Assembly (NCBI GenBank): GCA_965261945.1
Contig: CBDHEF010000002.1
Span: forward strand, 2,852,001 to 2,916,000
From: VXOI01 sp965261945
Lineage (GTDB): Bacteria; Chloroflexota; Dehalococcoidia; Lucifugimonadales; UBA3495
DNA length: 64,000 bases
Direction: 5' to 3'
Shown here: one piece after another, positions 8,632 to 17,228 of the stretch
Layout: each line of letters opens with the position of its first letter
Numbering within the stretch: the first letter of the stretch is position 1
The notes under the pieces: generated by a model
The model's input: the letters and a program-made list of their open reading frames with translations, nothing else
Database searches by the model: none
What the model was told of the DNA's origin: nothing
Program-made: the position numbers and the translations under genes

Positions 8632-11600
8632 ATGTTCGTCACCGCTCGCAGGAAACAACTGGCCGTTGGGCTGGTATTTCTGGCCGTGCTTCTCGGCCTC
8701 TTTTTGTGGTTCAACCGCATTCCCAAGCTGGACATTGTGGAGGCCGACCTCGCCGGGGTCACGGCCCCCGCCGTCGAGTGCTTCCAGGGATTCTGCCTCG
8801 AGCGCGAGCCGGACTCCACGCTTTTCTCTCGCTGGTGGGACTTCTCCTTAGCCTACCTGAAGCTGATCTCCCTGGGGATGGTCTTCGCCTTTCTCATCGC
8901 CGGGTTGACCGAGACATTCCTGCTGCCGGCCGGGTCGGTCTACGGAGCGTGGTCGCGGCCCGGGGTGCGCGGTTCCCTGGGCGGGCTGCTGGTTGGGCCG
9001 GCCATGAACCTCTGCTCTGCCTGCATCGTCCCCATCGCCAACGCCTTCCGGCAGCGGGGCGCGGGAATGGAGGCCGCGCTGGCCATCGTCCACGGCTCCA
9101 GCACTCTGAACGTCCCGGCGCTGTTGATGGCCGCCCTGGTGTTCACGCCCATGCTGGCGGGCAGCCGGGTCGGTATAAGCCTGATAGCCGCCCTGTTCCT
9201 CGGCCCCCTGGTGGCCTGGCTGGCCGGACGCAGCCAGAGCGCCGAAACCCCAATCGTTCCGCCGCCAAACCTGCCTGCCGTTCCTTCTGAGCTTGTTGAA
9301 GGACAGGACGAATCGTCCTGGCGTTCCGTGCTGTCCACCGGCCTGAAAGCCTGGGCGCGGGCCAGCCTGCGCTATTTCATCCGCCTCGCCCCGGTGATGG
9401 CGCTGGCCGGATTCGCCAGTGCGCTGGTCATCCAGTGGGTCAGCCCCGACACCGTTGGCGCCTACCTGGGCAACAACCCCCAGGGGGTGGCCATCGCCGC
9501 CACCCTGGGCGTGCTGATAAACGTGCCGCTGATGTTCGAGATTCCGCTGGTGGCCGCCCTGCTGCTGGTGGGGATGGGCGAGGCGCCGGCGGCCACGCTG
9601 CTATTCGCCGCCGCCGCAGGAGGCCCGGTCACCTTCTGGGGGCTTGCCCGGGCCATGCCCCGCCGCGCCGTGGCCGCCCTGTCCGCCGCCACCTGGGGCC
9701 TGGCAGTGGCGGCCGGCCTCGGCATCCTGGTAATCGCCCCACTGGTGGGCGGCCAGGGCGTGGGCATCCGGGCGTCGGTAACCGGCGTGTCCGGCGGCGA
9801 CTCCGCCCCCCTCCCGCTTCCGGCAGATCCCGGCGAACTGCGCATTGACCGCCTGGAGCCGTCCGTGGTTGGCGCCGGCGGCGAGGTGCTGGTGACGGTC
9901 CACGGGAGCGGCTTCGTAGACGGGGCGGGCGTCGCCCTCGACGGCGTTGAGGCGGCGTGGGCCTTCCTCGGCCCCGACCGGCTGGTGGCCCTGGCCCCGG
10001 CCCACGAGGTCGGCACGGTGGACGCCGTGGTCACCAACCCCGACGGCTCATCCGTGTCGCTGTCCGGCGCGCTGACCTATCAGCCTCCGGCATTCGAGGA
10101 AGTGAGCGAACAGGCGGGGGTCAATTTCACCCACTACCGCGACCTGCTGGACATTATCCCCCTCGGCGCAGGCGTCGTCGTGTTCGACTACAACGGCGAC
10201 GGGTTGCAGGACGTCTATCTCACCGCCACGCCCGACATCGCCAGCCTGGCCCCCGAGGGCGACCACGAGAACGCGCTGTTCCGCAACAACGGCGACGGCA
10301 GCTTCACCAACGTGGCCGGCGAGGCGGGCGTCGCCGACGCCGAGGCCAAGGGCAACGGAGGGTGCGCCGCCGACTACGACAACGACGGCGACCAGGACCT
10401 GTTCGTCGCCAATTGGGGCAACAGCAAGCTGTTCCGCAACGACGGCGATGGCTCGTTCACCGACGTAGCGGCGACCGCCGGGCTGGCCGACCCCGACGGC
10501 ACCTACCGCTCTATGGGCTGCGCCTGGGGCGACTATGACCGCGATGGCTGGCTGGACTTCATCGTGGTGCGGCACATAGACGAGTCCAACCCGGACGCCT
10601 TTACCAAGCGGCTCTACTATTTCGATGTGCGCCCCCTGGCGCTGTTCCACGGCAACGGCGACGGCGTCTTCACCGAGGTGACGCACCTGCTGGGGGCCAC
10701 GCCCAACCCGTCCCGCACTGAGGGCGAGTACGGCAGCGTCTGGGGCGCGGGCTTCCAGCCGGCCTGGGTGGACTTCGACAACGACAGCGACCTCGACCTC
10801 TACATAATCAACGACTTCGGCGAGTATATCCATCCCAACGTGCTCTGGCGCAACGACGGTCCCCTCAATGGCGGCTCGGACGGGGAACGCTCGTCAAACA
10901 GCTCCCTCCTCCCCCGGGGGGGGGTTGGGGAGGGGGCGTCCCCGGAGGAATGGGTCTTCACCGACGTATCGCAGGAGTCGGGCGCCGGAGCGGCCATGTT
11001 CGGCATGGGGCTGGCGGTGGCCGACTACAACTCCGACGGCTACCTGGATATGTTCGTCACCAACATCGGCGACAACGTGCTGCTGTCCACCGCCGACGGC
11101 GAGACCTTCCGCGACACCGCCGCCGATGTGGGGGTGGCCTACGGCGAGTTCCGCCGCCAGCAGCGCGTGAGCTGGGGCACCGTCTTCTTCGACTACGACA
11201 ACGACGGCTACGAAGACCTCTACATTGCCAGCGGATACCTGGACACCGACGACATCAACCGCCGGGAGCAGCCCAACCTGCTTTTCCGCAACGACGGCAC
11301 GGGCGTCTTCGAGGATGTGTCGGCCATCAGCGGGGCCGCCGACTGGGGCGCCGGGCGCGGCGTGGCCTATGCCGACTTCGACGGCGACGGGTGCCTCGAC
11401 CTGTTCCTCGCCAACCTGGGCCGCTCGGCGGCGAAGGGGGAACCGGCGCGGCTGTTCCGCAACCGCTGCGACTGGGGCAACAACTGGCTCATCGTCAAAA
11501 CCGTGGGCGCAGCCAGCAACCGCGACGGCATCGGCTCCAGAATCACGTTGACCGCAGGCGGGCGCACCCAGATTCGGGAAGTCGCCGCCGGAGCCAGCAA

Positions 11601-11745
11601 CTCCTCCCAGAATATGCTCCCCGCCCACTTCGGCCTCGGCAGCGCCGCCGTCGTCGACGAAATCACCGTGCGCTGGCCCAGCGGGGCCGTGCAGACCCTG
11701 CGGGACGTCGCCCCCAACCAGGCGCTCACCATCAACGAGCCGTAG
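8632..11745 (+). CDS. Fusion of YraQ/DUF318-type permease with IPT, FG-GAP repeats and ASPIC/UnbV domain
   Basis: This 1037-residue membrane protein joins two unrelated modules. Residues 1-370 form a polytopic permease of the YraQ/ArsP-like (DUF318) family, with the signature NLCSACIVPIANAFRQRG (about 124-141) followed by a second helical bundle. Residues about 405-485 are an IPT/TIG immunoglobulin-like domain. From about 487 a series of FG-GAP/VCBS repeats with calcium-loop motifs (DYNGDGLQD, DYDNDGDQD, DYDRDGWLD, DFDNDSDLD) forms a beta-propeller. Residues about 962-1035 are an ASPIC/UnbV domain. The ectodomain would be extracellular, as in CRTAC1-like proteins. The substrate is unknown. 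Two dispersed repeats are embedded in frame (9285-9310 and 10900-10946). Confidence 0.85.
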   Translation: MFVTARRKQLAVGLVFLAVLLGLFLWFNRIPKLDIVEADLAGVTAPAVECFQGFCLEREPDSTLFSRWWDFSLAYLKLISLGMVFAFLIAGLTETFLLPAGSVYGAWSRPGVRGSLGGLLVGPAMNLCSACIVPIANAFRQRGAGMEAALAIVHGSSTLNVPALLMAALVFTPMLAGSRVGISLIAALFLGPLVAWLAGRSQSAETPIVPPPNLPAVPSELVEGQDESSWRSVLSTGLKAWARASLRYFIRLAPVMALAGFASALVIQWVSPDTVGAYLGNNPQGVAIAATLGVLINVPLMFEIPLVAALLLVGMGEAPAATLLFAAAAGGPVTFWGLARAMPRRAVAALSAATWGLAVAAGLGILVIAPLVGGQGVGIRASVTGVSGGDSAPLPLPADPGELRIDRLEPSVVGAGGEVLVTVHGSGFVDGAGVALDGVEAAWAFLGPDRLVALAPAHEVGTVDAVVTNPDGSSVSLSGALTYQPPAFEEVSEQAGVNFTHYRDLLDIIPLGAGVVVFDYNGDGLQDVYLTATPDIASLAPEGDHENALFRNNGDGSFTNVAGEAGVADAEAKGNGGCAADYDNDGDQDLFVANWGNSKLFRNDGDGSFTDVAATAGLADPDGTYRSMGCAWGDYDRDGWLDFIVVRHIDESNPDAFTKRLYYFDVRPLALFHGNGDGVFTEVTHLLGATPNPSRTEGEYGSVWGAGFQPAWVDFDNDSDLDLYIINDFGEYIHPNVLWRNDGPLNGGSDGERSSNSSLLPRGGVGEGASPEEWVFTDVSQESGAGAAMFGMGLAVADYNSDGYLDMFVTNIGDNVLLSTADGETFRDTAADVGVAYGEFRRQQRVSWGTVFFDYDNDGYEDLYIASGYLDTDDINRREQPNLLFRNDGTGVFEDVSAISGAADWGAGRGVAYADFDGDGCLDLFLANLGRSAAKGEPARLFRNRCDWGNNWLIVKTVGAASNRDGIGSRITLTAGGRTQIREVAAGASNSSQNMLPAHFGLGSAAVVDEITVRWPSGAVQTLRDVAPNQALTINEP
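10900..10946 (+). repeat. Dispersed palindromic repeat inside the fusion gene
   Basis: The TCCTCCCCC/GGGGGGGGTTGGGGAGGGGGCGTCC form of the intergenic repeat is read in frame here. It encodes a low-complexity segment (SSLLPRGGVGEGASPEE) between two FG-GAP repeats. Confidence 0.7.
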
Positions 11746-11877
11746 AGAGATGGGAAGCTATCCCAAGAGTCCCTCCCCCTTTGGTTGTTTCCTCTCCGGC
11801 CGGGGGAGGGCGAAGATGGGGGCGTCCCCGTCGGGCAATTGACCCTGAGAGGGCTGATTGCAGGGACTCCATAAGAA

Positions 11878-11907
11878 GAGGCCCTCTCTCATCCGAGAGA
11901 GGGCCTC
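11878..11907 (-). terminator. Hairpin terminator downstream of the DppB-type permease
   Basis: GAGGCCCTCTCTC and its perfect complement enclose a 4-base loop, a 13-bp stem 22 bases after the permease stop. On the minus strand a TTCTTAT stretch follows, so the U-tract is weak. Confidence 0.6.
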
Positions 11908-11929
11908 AAAATTGCGAGCTTGCGATGGC

Positions 11930-12850
11930 CTAAGAGTAGCGGATGCGTGGGTCGAGGTAAGCGTAGAGAACGTCGATTACCAGATTGGTGAGGACGTATA
12001 CACCGGCGAAGAAGACCACAATCGCCTGCATCAGGGGGAAGTCGCGGGCCAGCACGGCCTCGAAGGCCAGCAGCCCGACGCCCTTGCAGTTATAGACCGT
12101 CTCGATGGAGACCGAACCCACCAGCAGGCCGCCGAAGATGATGCCGAAGTAGGTCAGCGGCGCGATGGCGGCGTTGCGGACGCCGTGTTTCCAGATGACC
12201 TTGGACTCTCGCAAGCCCTTGGTGCGGGCGAGGTTGATGAACTCGCTGTCCATTATCTCCAGCATGGAGGAGCGCATCAGGCGCATCAGCGCCGCCACCA
12301 GGAACCAGCCAATGGAAATGGCCGGCAGTATGTACGACGACGGGGTCTGGCACTGCGATGTGGGCACCAGCTCAAGTTGAACGGCGAATATCCACATCAT
12401 CACAAGGCCCAGCCAGAAGGGCGGGAACGACTGGCCCAGCAGGGCGATGGTCTTGCCAACCCAGTCGAAAATGGTGTCCTTCTTCACAGCGGACAGCACA
12501 CCAATGGGTATGGCAACCGCCACGGAGAAAAGGACAGCCACCGCCGCCAACTCGAGGGTGGTGGGGAATCGCAACAGCACCAGGCTCATGGCCTCGTGGC
12601 CTTGGTACTTGATGGACTCGCCGAAGTCCCCACGGAAACTGTTGCGCATATAGTTGATGTACTGGAGATAGATGGGGTTATTGAAGCCCAACTGCTCCCG
12701 CAGCTCTTCCCGCTCAGCGTGGGTGGCGTCAATGGGCAGGAGCACGTCCACCGGGTCGCCGGTAACGCGCCCCAAGCCAAAGACGATGATGCTCACCACC
12801 CACAGGGAGAGCGCCGCCTGGCCCAGCCGCATTAAAATATAGCGCTGAAT
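11930..12850 (-). CDS. Peptide ABC transporter permease, DppB type, possible AUU start
   Basis: This inner-membrane permease (about 306 residues) has the DppB features GDPVDVLLPIDATHAEREELREQLG, the periplasmic GDFGESI motif, the EAA loop (INLARTKGLRESKVIWKHGVRN) and the C-terminal LDPRIRYS. ATG 12832 lacks a ribosome binding site and drops the first turn of the usual MQRYIL...RL start. Six codons upstream an ATT (12850) gives IQRYILMRLG, with GGAG 8 bases before it. I therefore propose the ATT as start. The gene stands apart from the DppC/ATPase genes at 3.7-6.0 kb. Confidence 0.85.
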   Translation of the reverse strand: MQRYILMRLGQAALSLWVVSIIVFGLGRVTGDPVDVLLPIDATHAEREELREQLGFNNPIYLQYINYMRNSFRGDFGESIKYQGHEAMSLVLLRFPTTLELAAVAVLFSVAVAIPIGVLSAVKKDTIFDWVGKTIALLGQSFPPFWLGLVMMWIFAVQLELVPTSQCQTPSSYILPAISIGWFLVAALMRLMRSSMLEIMDSEFINLARTKGLRESKVIWKHGVRNAAIAPLTYFGIIFGGLLVGSVSIETVYNCKGVGLLAFEAVLARDFPLMQAIVVFFAGVYVLTNLVIDVLYAYLDPRIRYS

Positions 12851-13038
12851 TTTGACATCTCCGGAATTGGGGGAATTCCCTTAAATGTCCAGAGGAGAGG
12901 GAAAGCCCGGGGCCAGCCCGGACGGACTGAACGGGACATTACAACAACCCAACACCAAATGCAATAGCCGGCTCGATGCGGGCCGCGGCGCCTGCCTTTC
13001 CGGCCTGGCGAGTTCCCGGGGAGATTGCAGAGTCCCCT

Positions 13039-13241
13039 AGGGAGTGTCGTCATATTCACCATCATTCCCGCATATTCACCGTCATTCCCGCGAAAGCGGG
13101 AATCCAGAGGCCATTGGCAGCAAATGCGTACTTGCCAGCTACCGGATTCTCGCTTCCCGCTTTCGCGGGAATGACGGAAACACGCGCTATGACGGAAACA
13201 GACGCTTGGAGACCGATATTCTCAAATTGACGACACTCCCT
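13039..13241. repeat. MITE-like element with 14-bp inverted ends and inner REP palindromes
   Basis: The ends are AGGGAGTGTCGTCA and its exact complement. Inside are two inverted copies of the palindrome ATTCCCGCGAAAGCGGGAAT flanking a spacer with GGCCATTGGCAGCAAAT. A sister copy lies at 57353-57517 with the same ends, palindromes and spacer. Open frames crossing the element are not genes. Confidence 0.75.
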
Positions 13242-13451
13242 GAAGCATCCATCCGGGGGCTTTTGTTTCTCGGTAAACTGCCATTCTGAGCCGGGGCGAA
13301 CAATCCAAAGTCCACATCTTCAACAAGTCTGGAGTGTAGATTCCCCTACGCCATGCTCTCAGAGGAATGACAGCTACGGAGAACCCGCCCAGGCCGGTGC
13401 GCCCGCGGTCAACGGGGAGACGGAGGGGCAGCTGCCGGATGTCCATGAAAA
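13242..13451. other. Intergenic, no gene seen
   Basis: Between the MITE-like element and the amino-acid binding-protein terminator I see no open frame with a ribosome binding site or recognisable product. Confidence 0.4.
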
Positions 13452-13477
13452 CAGGGGCGGGTGATGGCCCGCCCCTG
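13448..13477 (-). terminator. Intrinsic terminator of the amino-acid binding-protein gene
   Basis: CAGGGGCGGG and CCCGCCCCTG (stem 10 bp, loop 6) are followed on the minus strand by TTTTC, 35 bases after the stop at 13512. Confidence 0.8.
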
Positions 13478-13511
13478 CAAGTTTCCCGTGCCGGCAACGC
13501 TCGCGATGTGT

Positions 13512-14810
13512 CTAGCGCAGCGGCGCCGCGTAAATCTGCCCGCCCTTGGGGCAGTCCACGCAGGGAGCGTTGGCCCACAGGGCGTTGCGCCCGCCGGCCC
13601 GCGGCAGATTGATGCCGCCGGGGCCAAGGTTGCGGTCGTAGATCTCACCGTAGTTGCCCACGGCCTTGAGCACCTTCTGAGCCACGTCCATGTCCAGCCC
13701 CAGGCTCTCCTGTCCGAAGGATCCCGAGAAACCGAGCAACCGGTCTACCTTGGTCTCGTCGGTAGCGGCGCTGGGAACGTTGTCCTGGCCTATGCCATAG
13801 GCCTCGCCGTAGATGAGGATGGCCATGACGGTCTTCACGATGTCGAACCACTGGTCGTCGCCGTGGGGGACCACCGGGCCCAGCGGCTCCTCAGAGATAG
13901 TATTTGGCAGGATGATATGGTCGGCCGGGTTGGACAGAGCAGTCCTCAAAGCGGCCAACTGGGAGTTGTCGTTGGTGAAAGAGTCGCACTGCTTGGCATC
14001 GTAAGCTGCCACCACGGAGTCGGTGTCCTCAAAGGTCAGCACGCGGAGGTTCAGGTTGTTCTGGTTGGAGAAGTCTTGCAGGTTCAGCTCCGTGGTGGTG
14101 CCCTGGGTCACGCATACCTTGGCGTCCTTCAACTCCAGCGCGCTGGTCAGACCCAGGCTGCTGGGCACCATGAAGCCCTGCCCGTCGTAGAACATGGTCT
14201 GCACATAGTTGCCCCACCCCGCGTCGCGGGAGCTGGTCCAGGTAACCGTGCGCACCAGCAGGTCAACTTCGCCGGACTGGATCGTCGGCCCGCGCTCGGC
14301 GGCGGTAATCAGGCGAATCTGGATAGCGTTGGAGTCGCCCAGCACCGCAGCGGCCACGGCGCGGCACAGGTCAATGTCGAAGCCGACGTTGTTGCCGGAA
14401 GTGGGGTCCAGGGAGCCGTAGCCCGGCACGTCGTTGCGGCTGGCGCAGATCAGGGTGTCCCTGTCGCGCACGGCCTGCAGGCGGTTCTCCAGCATCATGC
14501 CTTCACCGGTGGCGGGCGCAGGCACGGTGACCGGAACTACCCGGGTGACTTCCACTTCGCGGGTAACTTCCACTTCGCGGGTGACTTCCACTTCCAGGAC
14601 CTCACCCTGCCCCACGTTCACGATCTTTTCCACTTCGCGGGTAACTTCCACTTCGCGGGTAACTTCCACATCCTCTGTAACTATCTGGGTAACGGGGACT
14701 TCCCGGGTGACTTCCACCTCGCTGCCGCAGGCGGCGACGAGCAATAGCAGCAAGGCCGACAGCGCCGCCAATGGGATAAACATTCTAATTTTCAACTCGG
14801 CTCTCTTCAC
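13512..14810 (-). CDS. Amino-acid ABC transporter substrate-binding lipoprotein (AapJ-like) with VTREVE repeat linker
   Basis: The 432-residue protein has a lipoprotein signal ending at Cys28 (LLLLVAAC). A repetitive linker of about 75 residues built of EVTREV units follows, and then a family-3 binding domain. That domain carries the general L-amino-acid-binding signature (DTLICASRNDVPGYG, GFDIDLCRAVAAAVLG, DLLVRTVTWTSSRD). It would capture amino acids outside the membrane. No cognate permease or ATPase of the polar amino-acid type is in the window. A terminator follows, so it appears to be a single-gene unit. Confidence 0.9.
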   Translation of the reverse strand: MKRAELKIRMFIPLAALSALLLLLVAACGSEVEVTREVPVTQIVTEDVEVTREVEVTREVEKIVNVGQGEVLEVEVTREVEVTREVEVTRVVPVTVPAPATGEGMMLENRLQAVRDRDTLICASRNDVPGYGSLDPTSGNNVGFDIDLCRAVAAAVLGDSNAIQIRLITAAERGPTIQSGEVDLLVRTVTWTSSRDAGWGNYVQTMFYDGQGFMVPSSLGLTSALELKDAKVCVTQGTTTELNLQDFSNQNNLNLRVLTFEDTDSVVAAYDAKQCDSFTNDNSQLAALRTALSNPADHIILPNTISEEPLGPVVPHGDDQWFDIVKTVMAILIYGEAYGIGQDNVPSAATDETKVDRLLGFSGSFGQESLGLDMDVAQKVLKAVGNYGEIYDRNLGPGGINLPRAGGRNALWANAPCVDCPKGGQIYAAPLR

Positions 14811-14960
14811 GGGGTTCTCATCCTCTCACTAAATACTCACGATTTGCCGCCGGGATCCCTGCTCCGGGCCAAACATATTAATAAAAGTATAACCACAGCG
14901 CGCCGCCGCCGCCACTATGCAGAAGCGAATTTTCGGATTAAACGTGTTTGTATAAACAAG

Positions 14961-14993
14961 CTTCAGGGGGCGCGCCCAGCGCGCCCCCTGAAG
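14961..14993 (-). terminator. Hairpin terminator downstream of the second DppC-type permease
   Basis: CTTCAGGGGGCGCG pairs perfectly with CGCGCCCCCTGAAG (14-bp stem, 5-base loop). On the minus strand TTGTTTATAC follows, 22 bases after the stop at 15015. Confidence 0.75.
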
Positions 14994-15014
14994 AAAGCCA
15001 CAACCGTCGGCAGG

Positions 15015-15935
15015 TTAGCGTCCGCGCAGCCTCGGGTCCAGCACGTCGCGCAGTCCGTCGCCCAAAAAATTCACGGCGAACACCACCACGCCAATGGCCA
15101 GCATCGGAGGCACCGGCAGCCACCACTGCGTGTCGATGAACTTGCGTCCCAGTTGCAGCATCCCGCCCCAGGTCGGCACGTCCGGCGGAATTCCCACGCC
15201 CAGGAAGCTCAGCGCCGCCTCCACCACGATGGCGAAGCCGAGGCTGATGGTCATCAGCACGATATACGTCGCCGCCACGTTGGGCAGCATACGCCGCACG
15301 ATGATGCGCAGCTGCGTTGCCCCGATGGCCCGGGCCGACAGGGTGTAGTCCAGCTCCTTGATGCTCAGCGCCTGTGATCTGATTACCCGTGTCGCCCCCG
15401 GCAACAGTATCGCCACCAGCGCGATCATCACGTTGCGGTCGGATGCGCCCAGCGCCGCCATCAGGCCCAGCGCCATGATGATGGGGGGGAAGCCCATCAG
15501 GGCGTCAACCACGCGTTGCATTGCCAGGTCAACGACTCCGCCCATGTAGGCGCTGAATACGCCAATCAGCGTCCCGCCGGTAATGCCGATGAGGACGCTC
15601 ACCAGCCCCACCTTCATCGAGATCCATGCCCCGTACATCAGGCGGCTGGTAACGTCGCGGCCCAGTTGGTCGGTCCCAAGGAAAGTCTCCCCACCCGGCC
15701 CGAGAAACTTGGCTCCCACCAAAACCTGGTCGGGGTCAAACGGCGACACCCCGGCGAAACGGGCCAGCAGCGCAATTATCACGACGAGGACCAGCACCAC
15801 GGCCCCGGCGAAGCCGATGGGCTTGCGGCGGGCAAAGTTCCTGATGACCGCCAGCATGGCAGCCGCCCCGGTTGGCTTGGGGCGCGCCACCTCCAGGTCC
15901 GGCGTTGCGACAGATTCGGTGTTTAACACTTGCAT
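15015..15935 (-). CDS. Peptide ABC transporter permease, DppC type
   Basis: This 306-residue inner-membrane permease contains the motif GTDQLGRDVTSRLMYG, the EAA-type loop (LSARAIGATQLRIIVRRMLPN) and the C-terminal NFLGDGLRDVLDPRL. Unlike the DppC protein at 4.7-6.0 kb it has the usual short linker after the first helix. It is the last gene of a minus-strand transporter cluster whose two upstream genes (binding protein and DppB-type permease) both carry frameshifts, so its partner subunits may be missing. Confidence 0.92.
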   Translation of the reverse strand: MQVLNTESVATPDLEVARPKPTGAAAMLAVIRNFARRKPIGFAGAVVLVLVVIIALLARFAGVSPFDPDQVLVGAKFLGPGGETFLGTDQLGRDVTSRLMYGAWISMKVGLVSVLIGITGGTLIGVFSAYMGGVVDLAMQRVVDALMGFPPIIMALGLMAALGASDRNVMIALVAILLPGATRVIRSQALSIKELDYTLSARAIGATQLRIIVRRMLPNVAATYIVLMTISLGFAIVVEAALSFLGVGIPPDVPTWGGMLQLGRKFIDTQWWLPVPPMLAIGVVVFAVNFLGDGLRDVLDPRLRGR

Positions 15936-16047
15936 CTGTATATCTCCCTTATTAGAGCCTCAGTGTGCGGCCCTTGTTGCAACGTGGGAATCGCGCCGAC
16001 CGGCCGGCCGTATAAAACCGCCCTGGGGGGCGCGCCGCGCACTGTTT

Positions 16048-17018
16048 CTAAGAGTACCGGATCCTGGGGTCCAGCAGTCCGTAGAGCAGGTCCACCAGCA
16101 GGTTGATGGATACGATAACCGTGCCGATTATTACGATCTCGGCCTGGATCACCGGGTAATCCCTGAAAGAGATGGAGTCTATGAGAATGGCGCCCATTCC
16201 CGGCAGCAGGAAGATGTACTCGATCACCACCGTGCCGCCGAAGAGCCTCCCGAACTGCCAGCCGGAGATGGTCAGAATGGGCAGCACGGCATTCTTCAGG
16301 CCGTGCCGCAGCACCACCACCGTTTCAGCCAGCCCCTTCGAGCGGGCCGTCCGCATATAGTCTTCCCGCAGTATCTCCATCATCGAGGAGCGGGTCACCC
16401 TGGCGATGAATGCCATCTCGTAGAAGGCCAGGGCCATGGCCGGGAAGATCATCTGGCGCATATTGGTCAGGGGGTTTTCCTGGAAGGTAAGGTAGCCCAG
16501 CGGGGCCAGACCTCCCACCCGCACGAGTATCAGGACCAGCAGCACCGCCACCAGGAAGTTGGGGATGGCGATCCCTATGAGCGTGAAGGTCCTCGCCACA
16601 TAGTCCAGCCAACTGTCCGGTTTCAACGCCGACAGGATCCCAAAGGGCACCGCCACCAGCACCGCCATGACGGTGGCAATGACAGCCAACTCAATGGTGA
16701 CCGCGATGCGATGGTGACCGCGATGCGATTCTTCAGCTCGGTTATCACTGGAGCGTTGAACTTCAGTGAATCGCCGAAGTCGCCTTTGAAAATGCCGCCG
16801 ATCCACTCGAAGTATTTCTGGAAGAGACCGCGGCCGGCGCCAAGTTTCTGGCGCAGGTTGTCCAGGTCTTCCTGGGTGTAATTACCGCCGCCGCCGGCCT
16901 CGATAATGGCGATGGCCGGGTCTCCGGGCACAAGCCGCATCACCACAAACACGGTGATGGTGATGAGCAGCACCGTCGGTATGAACAGGGCGACGCGCTT
17001 GGCTGCGTACTGTCTCAT
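16048..17018 (-). pseudogene. DppB-type permease broken by a 17-bp tandem duplication
   Basis: The N-terminal part (MRQYAAKRVALFIP, then GDFGDSLKFNAPVITELKNRIAVTI) is in one frame and the rest (ELAVIATVMAVLVAVPFGI to LDPRIRYS) in another. The switch coincides with a direct 17-bp repeat, ATGGTGACCGCGATGCG at 16694-16710 and again at 16711-16727. Deleting one copy restores one continuous permease of normal length. The ATPase-contact loop and all membrane helices are otherwise intact, so the event is recent or is an assembly error. If real, the peptide transporter of this cluster is inactive. Confidence 0.85.
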
Positions 17019-17228
17019 GTCCGTCCTATCCCGGTCGTTTATACCGGCAGAGGTGCAAAGAAAGGGTTGGCTTCGGCTGGTTTTGGTCGGTGGTCTGGTT
17101 TGGCGAAATGCGGAGCCATCACAAATGACTCCGCATCACTCATCCCAATGCGGGGATGACGGCGGGGATACGGCGGGGATGACGAACCGGCGGCTTGGGC
17201 TCGCCATCCAAATCATGCCAGTTTTGGT

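Noticed and set aside
13060..13190. ATTCCCGC palindromes as a CRISPR
   Set aside because: There are only two inverted copies per site with no regular spacers and no cas genes; they fit REP pairs inside a MITE-like element.
12976..13289. Two overlapping open frames of 81-84 codons
   Set aside because: They are translations of the inverted palindromes of the MITE-like element at 13039-13241.
14530..14725. Repeated TAACTTCCACTTCGCGGG units that look like a CRISPR array
   Set aside because: They are contiguous coding repeats for the EVTREV linker of a lipoprotein, with no unique spacers.
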